Below are positions 60,003 through 64,000 of a stretch of 64,000 nt of DNA, in pieces. Source of the stretch: Flavisolibacter longurius (GTDB lineage Bacteria > Bacteroidota > Bacteroidia > Chitinophagales > Chitinophagaceae). The position numbers and the translations under genes were made by a program. The notes under the pieces are model-generated. The model was not told the origin of the DNA, did no database searches, and saw nothing but the letters and a program-made list of their open reading frames with translations. Where the stretch lies: NCBI GenBank assembly GCA_013327885.1, contig JABUMY010000003.1, forward strand, positions 1 through 64,000, in the 5' to 3' direction. Position 1 is the stretch's first letter. Every line of letters begins with the position of its first letter.

Positions 60003-61379
60003 ATGAACAACGAGCAACCAATTATTGTGGGGCTTGACATTGGAACCACCAAAATTGCCGTCATTGCCGGACGCAAGAACGAGTTTGGCAAGCTGGAGAT
60101 TTTGGGCTTTGGTCGGGCCAACTCCAACGGCGTCAAACATGGACAGGTATTAAACATCGACGAAACCATCAAGGCCATCCGCCAGGCGCTGGATGCATGT
60201 TATTCTTCTAACCCGAACCTTTCGATCACCGAAGTGTACGTGGGCATTGCCGGCCATCACATCAAGAGCCTGCAAACCCGCGGCGACATTGTGCGCCAGG
60301 AAACCGAGAACGAAATTTCGCAGAAAGAGATCGATCAACTGATCGCCGACCAGTACAAGACCTATATCCCTGCCGGCGATCAGATCATTGATGTCATTCC
60401 GCAGGAATTTACGGTTGACAATTTTCAAAACATCCAGGACCCGATCGGGTACAGTGGTGTGAAAGTGGGCGCCAATTTTCACATCATTACCGGTGACAAA
60501 AACGCCATCCGTAACATCAAGCGCTCGGTAGAAAAATCGGTACTGGAAACAAAAGACCTGGTATTGCAACCACTGGCTTCTGCTGCAGCCGTAATGGCGC
60601 AGGAAGACATGGAAGCCGGTGTGGCCATCGTTGACATCGGTGGCGGTACCACCGACCTGGCTATTTTTTACGAAGGCATTTTAAAGCATACCGCCGTTAT
60701 CCCGTTTGCCGGTGAAAACATTACCAACGACATCAAAACCGGGCTGGGTGTGTTAAAGACTCAGGCCGAGCAAATGAAAGTGCAGTTTGGCAGTGCGCTG
60801 GCCAACGAAGCCAAAGCCAACGCCTACATTACCATCCCTGGTTTGCGTGGCATGCCACCCAAAGAGATCAGCGTAAAAAACCTGGCGCACATCATCCAGG
60901 CCCGCATGAGCGAGATCCTGGATTTTGTGACCTACCATTTAAAGCAGGTTGGGCTTGACAATAAAATGCTGAATGGTGGCGTGATCCTCACTGGCGGCGG
61001 CTCGCAGTTGAAGCACCTCATTCAGCTTACCGAATATGTAACGGGCCTCAATGCACGGATTGGCTTGCCAAACGAGCACCTGGCGCCGAACCATATCGAC
61101 GAGCTGGCAAAACCAACTTATGCAACCTGTTTGGGCCTTATCCTGAAAGGCTACGATGACTTTGAGCACAACCGCAAGCAGTTTGAAACTGACTTCCGGA
61201 AAGTAGAAGTGCCCGAAGGCCTCAAAGCCGAGGATCTTCAGGAAGAAGAATTGGTGGAAGCGGGATCGAACATCACTGTTGTAAGAACAGCACCCCGCAA
61301 AGGCATCTCCAACTTCTGGGGAAAATTCAAGACAAGCTTGATTGAAATGTTCAAAGAAGAAGAAGACAGCCGGTTCTAA
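60003..61379 (+). CDS. ftsA: Cell division protein FtsA
   Basis: The 458-residue actin-fold protein shows VGLDIGTTKIAVIAG (phosphate 1), the 1C domain with EVYVGIAGHHIKSLQTRG, VAIVDIGGGTTDLAIF (phosphate 2) and GVILTGGGSQLKHLIQLTEYVTG (adenosine motif). The C-terminal end (ISNFWGKFKTSLIEMFKEEE) fits the membrane-binding amphipathic helix. It tethers FtsZ filaments to the membrane. It starts about 150 bases after ftsQ and 129 bases before ftsZ. Confidence 0.96.
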   Translation: MNNEQPIIVGLDIGTTKIAVIAGRKNEFGKLEILGFGRANSNGVKHGQVLNIDETIKAIRQALDACYSSNPNLSITEVYVGIAGHHIKSLQTRGDIVRQETENEISQKEIDQLIADQYKTYIPAGDQIIDVIPQEFTVDNFQNIQDPIGYSGVKVGANFHIITGDKNAIRNIKRSVEKSVLETKDLVLQPLASAAAVMAQEDMEAGVAIVDIGGGTTDLAIFYEGILKHTAVIPFAGENITNDIKTGLGVLKTQAEQMKVQFGSALANEAKANAYITIPGLRGMPPKEISVKNLAHIIQARMSEILDFVTYHLKQVGLDNKMLNGGVILTGGGSQLKHLIQLTEYVTGLNARIGLPNEHLAPNHIDELAKPTYATCLGLILKGYDDFEHNRKQFETDFRKVEVPEGLKAEDLQEEELVEAGSNITVVRTAPRKGISNFWGKFKTSLIEMFKEEEDSRF

Positions 61380-61508
61380 TTGAAAAGACGCAAGTGACAA
61401 TTGGCACCATTTTGCCTGTTGCACTTGCTCATTGCAAATTGAACAAACCATCCTCCACCAAAAATCTCAACCGCTGCCGCTGTAGGCGACAGCACAAAAC
61501 GTTTTTTT

Positions 61509-63383
61509 ATGATCCATTTTGATTTGCCCAAAGAACAGTCTTCTATATTAAAAGTAATTGGTATCGGCGGCGGCGGAAGCAATGCCGTTAACCACATGTA
61601 TAGCCAGAAAATTGAAGGTGTCAACTTTATTATTTGTAACACCGATGCACAGGCCATTGCCCAGAGTAACGTGCCTAACAAAGTGCAGCTCGGGCCACAC
61701 CTGACACAGGGCCTTGGTGCCGGTGCCAATCCCGAGATCGGTCGCCAGGCAACAGAAGAAAGCCTGGAAGAGATCAAGCGCATGTTGGAAGTAAACACCA
61801 AGATGGCCTTTGTTACCGCCGGTATGGGTGGGGGCACGGGTACCGGTGGTGCGCCCATCATCTCAAAAATTTGTAAAGACCTTGGTATCCTGACGGTTGG
61901 TATTGTAACGACGCCTTTTTCTTACGAAGGAAAAAAGCGTCAGATCCAGGCCGAAGAAGGTATCAAAAACCTGAAACAGTATGTTGACACACTGTTGGTG
62001 ATCAGCAACGATAAATTGCGTCACCAGTTTGGCAACCTCAAAATGCGGGAAGCCTTTGCCAAGGCCGATAATGTACTGGCAACAGCCGCCAAGTGTATCA
62101 CCGATGTGATCAACAGCACCGGCCAGATCAACGTTGACTTTGCGGATGTATGCACAGTGATGAAGAACGGTGGTGTTGCCATCCTGGGTAATGCTTCCTG
62201 CTCCGGTGAAGACCGTGCACAGCGTGCCATTGAAGAAGCGCTCAACTCACCCTTGCTGAACGATAACGATATCCGCGGAGCAAAGTGGATCCTCATCAAC
62301 ATCAACTCTGCCGAAGGCGAAAACGAGTTTACGATGGATGAAGTGGAGATCATTCAAACCCACCTCCTGAGCCAGGCCGGCGAGCATACCGATGTGATCC
62401 TTGGTCTTGGTTATGATAACACCCTTGGCGACGAGATTGGCATTACGCTTATCGCGACCGGCTTTGAGCACAAAGATCCCTTTGTAAAAAAGCTGGCCAT
62501 CAAGCAACAGCCGCAGGAAGAAAAGATCGTGATGACCCTGGGTGATGAGCAGCAGCCCAAAAGACCCGTGCCTGCAGAGCCTGCTATTGAAGACACGCTG
62601 GCGCCAACGCTTGTGGACGAAGACAGCTATGTGGCGGCCCCACAAATGCGGGTAGAAGAAGAGCCAAAAGAAGAAGGCCCGATCCAGTATTTTGAATTGG
62701 GTGGACAGGAGAAGCCAGCACCAAAAGAAGAAGAAGCGCCAACAGTAGGCCTGCAAATGAAGTTCAAGGAAGAAAAGGCAGAGCAGCCTGAAATGGATTG
62801 GGAAAAGAAAGAACTGGAGCGCCAGAAAAAAGCATTGGAAGATAAGTTTGAAGCCCTGCGCCAGAATATTCTTGGCCAGAACATGACCGGCAGCACACCC
62901 GCGCAGCCACCGGCTGCAGGTGGATACCTGTCAAGGCCTTCTAATATTTATGCCGAAAACAAGCAGCAGGCAGCCAAACCCGAAGAGCCGCTGCGTAACC
63001 AGCAAACAAAAATGGAGCAGGATGAAACCGGCGACATGCAACTGGTGATACGCAATGAAAATTCTATAGCGGATGCGCCGGCAACCCAAGCATCTCAAGC
63101 TCCACAGACCGATGATGCCCAAAACGGGAACGCGGTCGTTGACAAGCAGCGTGCAACAGAACGCCTACAGAAACTGCGCAACCTGTCGTTCAATCTGAAT
63201 GCTGCTGATCCCAACAACGAGTTTGAAAATGTGCCGGCGTACATCCGCCGTAACATGGAGCTCTACCAGGGCAGTTCGTCGGTAGAGAATTTTTACAGCA
63301 ATTACACCGTAAAGTCTGATGGCAAGAACAACGCTACCATCAGTACCATCAATACCTTCTTAGACGGCAAAAAGCCGGATTAA
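61509..63383 (+). CDS. ftsZ: Cell division protein FtsZ with long C-terminal extension
   Basis: The 624-residue protein has VIGIGGGGSNAVNHM, GAGANPEIGRQAT and the tubulin signature GMGGGTGTGGAP in the GTPase part (about 1-330), the most conserved region of the window. The remaining ~290 residues are an acidic Glu/Pro/Gln-rich linker with coiled-coil stretches (KKELERQKKALEDKFEALRQ). A conserved-looking end follows (VPAYIRRNMELYQGSSSVENFYSNY). FtsZ is usually 350-500 residues; such a long tail occurs in Bacteroidota. A terminator follows and closes the dcw cluster. Confidence 0.97.
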   Translation: MIHFDLPKEQSSILKVIGIGGGGSNAVNHMYSQKIEGVNFIICNTDAQAIAQSNVPNKVQLGPHLTQGLGAGANPEIGRQATEESLEEIKRMLEVNTKMAFVTAGMGGGTGTGGAPIISKICKDLGILTVGIVTTPFSYEGKKRQIQAEEGIKNLKQYVDTLLVISNDKLRHQFGNLKMREAFAKADNVLATAAKCITDVINSTGQINVDFADVCTVMKNGGVAILGNASCSGEDRAQRAIEEALNSPLLNDNDIRGAKWILININSAEGENEFTMDEVEIIQTHLLSQAGEHTDVILGLGYDNTLGDEIGITLIATGFEHKDPFVKKLAIKQQPQEEKIVMTLGDEQQPKRPVPAEPAIEDTLAPTLVDEDSYVAAPQMRVEEEPKEEGPIQYFELGGQEKPAPKEEEAPTVGLQMKFKEEKAEQPEMDWEKKELERQKKALEDKFEALRQNILGQNMTGSTPAQPPAAGGYLSRPSNIYAENKQQAAKPEEPLRNQQTKMEQDETGDMQLVIRNENSIADAPATQASQAPQTDDAQNGNAVVDKQRATERLQKLRNLSFNLNAADPNNEFENVPAYIRRNMELYQGSSSVENFYSNYTVKSDGKNNATISTINTFLDGKKPD

Positions 63384-63460
63384 CCGTTGTTCCAATGAAG
63401 CCACCGTTCCGTAGCTGTTGAACTGCGGAACACCAGAATAGGCTTGTGTTTTTAGTTGTT

Positions 63461-63490
63461 CCCCCGCTGTTTTTGCAGCGGGGGTTTTTT
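63461..63490 (+). terminator. Rho-independent terminator of ftsZ
   Basis: Arms CCCCCGCTG and CAGCGGGGG form a 9-bp stem with a 6-base loop, followed by TTTTTT. Confidence 0.92.
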
Positions 63491-63569
63491 GTTTGGTAGT
63501 TTATAGTTTGCCGTTTGCTGTTTACCGTTTGACGTTTGTGGTTTGTAGTTTTTGGTTTGTAGTTGGTAG
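63491..63569 (+). repeat. GTTTNNN heptad array (about 10 units)
   Basis: About ten units in 7-nt phase, such as GTTTGCC, GTTTGCT, GTTTACC, GTTTGAC, GTTTGTG, GTTTGTA and GTTTTTG: the GTTT part is nearly constant, the last three bases vary. The first unit has eight bases. It lies directly after the ftsZ terminator and is the longest array of this family in the window. Confidence 0.88.
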
Positions 63570-63737
63570 GGCAATTTTTTTCTTTAAGAAAATGTGATCA
63601 TGTGAATTGCCATTAAAATTGTTTGTTCGCGGAAGTATGATTAAGTGAATAGATATCAGGTTCAACCAAGTTAGGACCGAATTGGATTAAGGTGGTTTGA
63701 AGGTTGCGAAAATCGGGCTATTAATAAAGGCCTGAAA

Positions 63738-63870
63738 GGCTTACACATATCAGCCCAGGGTGCCAGCCCTGGGTAAATAGACAACAAGGAGAGAAGGGAG
63801 CCCTGAAAGGGCGAGACAGGTGATGATAAATCTCTTGTTGTGTCGCTGTTTCAGGGCTACGTGAGACATC
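63738..63870. repeat. Palindromic repeat block (CCCAGGG and GCCCTGAAAGGGC)
   Basis: CCCAGGG-TGCCAG-CCCTGGG (about 63754-63773) and GCCCT-GAA-AGGGC (63800-63812) lie close together; TTTCAGGGCTACG near 63849 resembles one arm of the second. The GAA triloop is the same as in the pair at 5828-5900. Confidence 0.8.
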
Positions 63871-63887
63871 TGTTTTTCTCGCTTACT

Positions 63888-64000
63888 TTAATTTTCTTCG
63901 TGAAGCAGTTCATCAATACGCCTGAATACAAAACCGTCATTTTTTAGGAATAGGATTATTTCCGTTAGCCTGTCATACAATTTGTCTTTACGCCTTGGGT
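63888..64000 (-). CDS. 3' end of a probable polysaccharide deacetylase gene (partial)
   Basis: On the minus strand 36 codons run from the window edge to the TAA at 63890-63888: PRRKDKLYDRLTEIILFL, then KNDGFVFRRIDELLHEEN. This looks like the C-terminal helix and last strand of a NodB-type polysaccharide deacetylase (pattern: DKFY ... L..LL..L...GY.FV.iDeLL), but all catalytic motifs lie outside the window. It is convergent with the dcw cluster. Reading frame and coding character are good; family assignment is tentative. Confidence 0.5.
   Translation of the reverse strand, partial: PRRKDKLYDRLTEIILFLKNDGFVFRRIDELLHEEN

Larger units (their letters stand above)
63384..63887. other. Repeat-rich intergenic region after ftsZ
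   Basis: 504 bases without a gene: the ftsZ terminator, a GTTTNNN heptad array and a block of palindromes with GAA loops and CCCAGGG arms. I see nothing else between 63575 and 63735. Confidence 0.7.

Overview
The window looks like chromosomal DNA of a Bacteroidota bacterium, most likely of the Chitinophagaceae. The evidence is: secreted metalloproteases, one with a recognisable type IX secretion (T9SS) sorting tail; a NamZ/DUF1343 muramidase; an HU-CCDC81-like protein; an atpDC pair separate from the other ATP synthase genes, with a short epsilon subunit; promoter -7 boxes of the form TAnnTTTG; and the gene order and protein lengths of the division cluster. No genus is claimed. No rRNA, tRNA, CRISPR array, phage or transposase gene was seen.

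Layout. 0.3-17.4 kb holds housekeeping and envelope genes: EamA transporter, S9 peptidase, histidine phosphatase lipoprotein, E2 acyltransferase, cinA, PBP4-type dacB, DoxX, a TPR / beta-barrel / HU-CCDC81 operon and a methyltransferase. 17.7-30.7 kb is the most accessory part: glutaminyl cyclase-like lipoprotein, M43 metalloprotease with a T9SS tail, a DUF6922-AbiEii toxin-antitoxin pair, a DAO-type oxidoreductase, a tightly packed UbiA-like / type III polyketide synthase / methyltransferase / flavoprotein operon, a CoA-binding protein, a second secreted metalloprotease and small membrane proteins. 30.7-46 kb has engB, dnaX, namZ, a GNAT-like protein, an L,D-transpeptidase lipoprotein, atpD-atpC, a MuiA/DUF4139 protein carrying an inserted carboxypeptidase-regulatory domain, yqgE, an orphan sensor kinase and queA. 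46.2-63.4 kb is a complete-looking dcw cluster: mraZ-rsmH-ftsL-ftsI-murE-mraY-murD-ftsW-murG-murC-ftsQ-ftsA-ftsZ, without murF, murB or ddl. The right edge cuts the 3' end of a probable polysaccharide deacetylase gene.

How the genes work together. The dcw cluster makes lipid II (MurC/D/E, MraY, MurG) and the divisome (FtsL/I/W/Q/A/Z). DacB, the L,D-transpeptidase and NamZ remodel or recycle the same wall. Upstream of mraZ lie two perfect tandem DnaA boxes, followed by three GTG motifs at exact 10-bp spacing that resemble a MraZ operator. This divergent queA/mraZ region may therefore link replication status to division gene expression. The polyketide operon has the gene order expected for a methylated, oxidised phenolic or quinone lipid, with a possible prenyl step.

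The most unusual feature is between the genes. At more than a dozen loci, degenerate tandem repeats with a fixed period, usually 7 nt, begin at or within about a dozen bases of a stop codon. In several cases the stop codon is the first three bases of the repeat, and several copies are followed by an inverted copy that could fold back. Separate palindromic repeats have stems that differ between copies while keeping base pairing. One such palindrome has been captured as the C-terminus of QueA.
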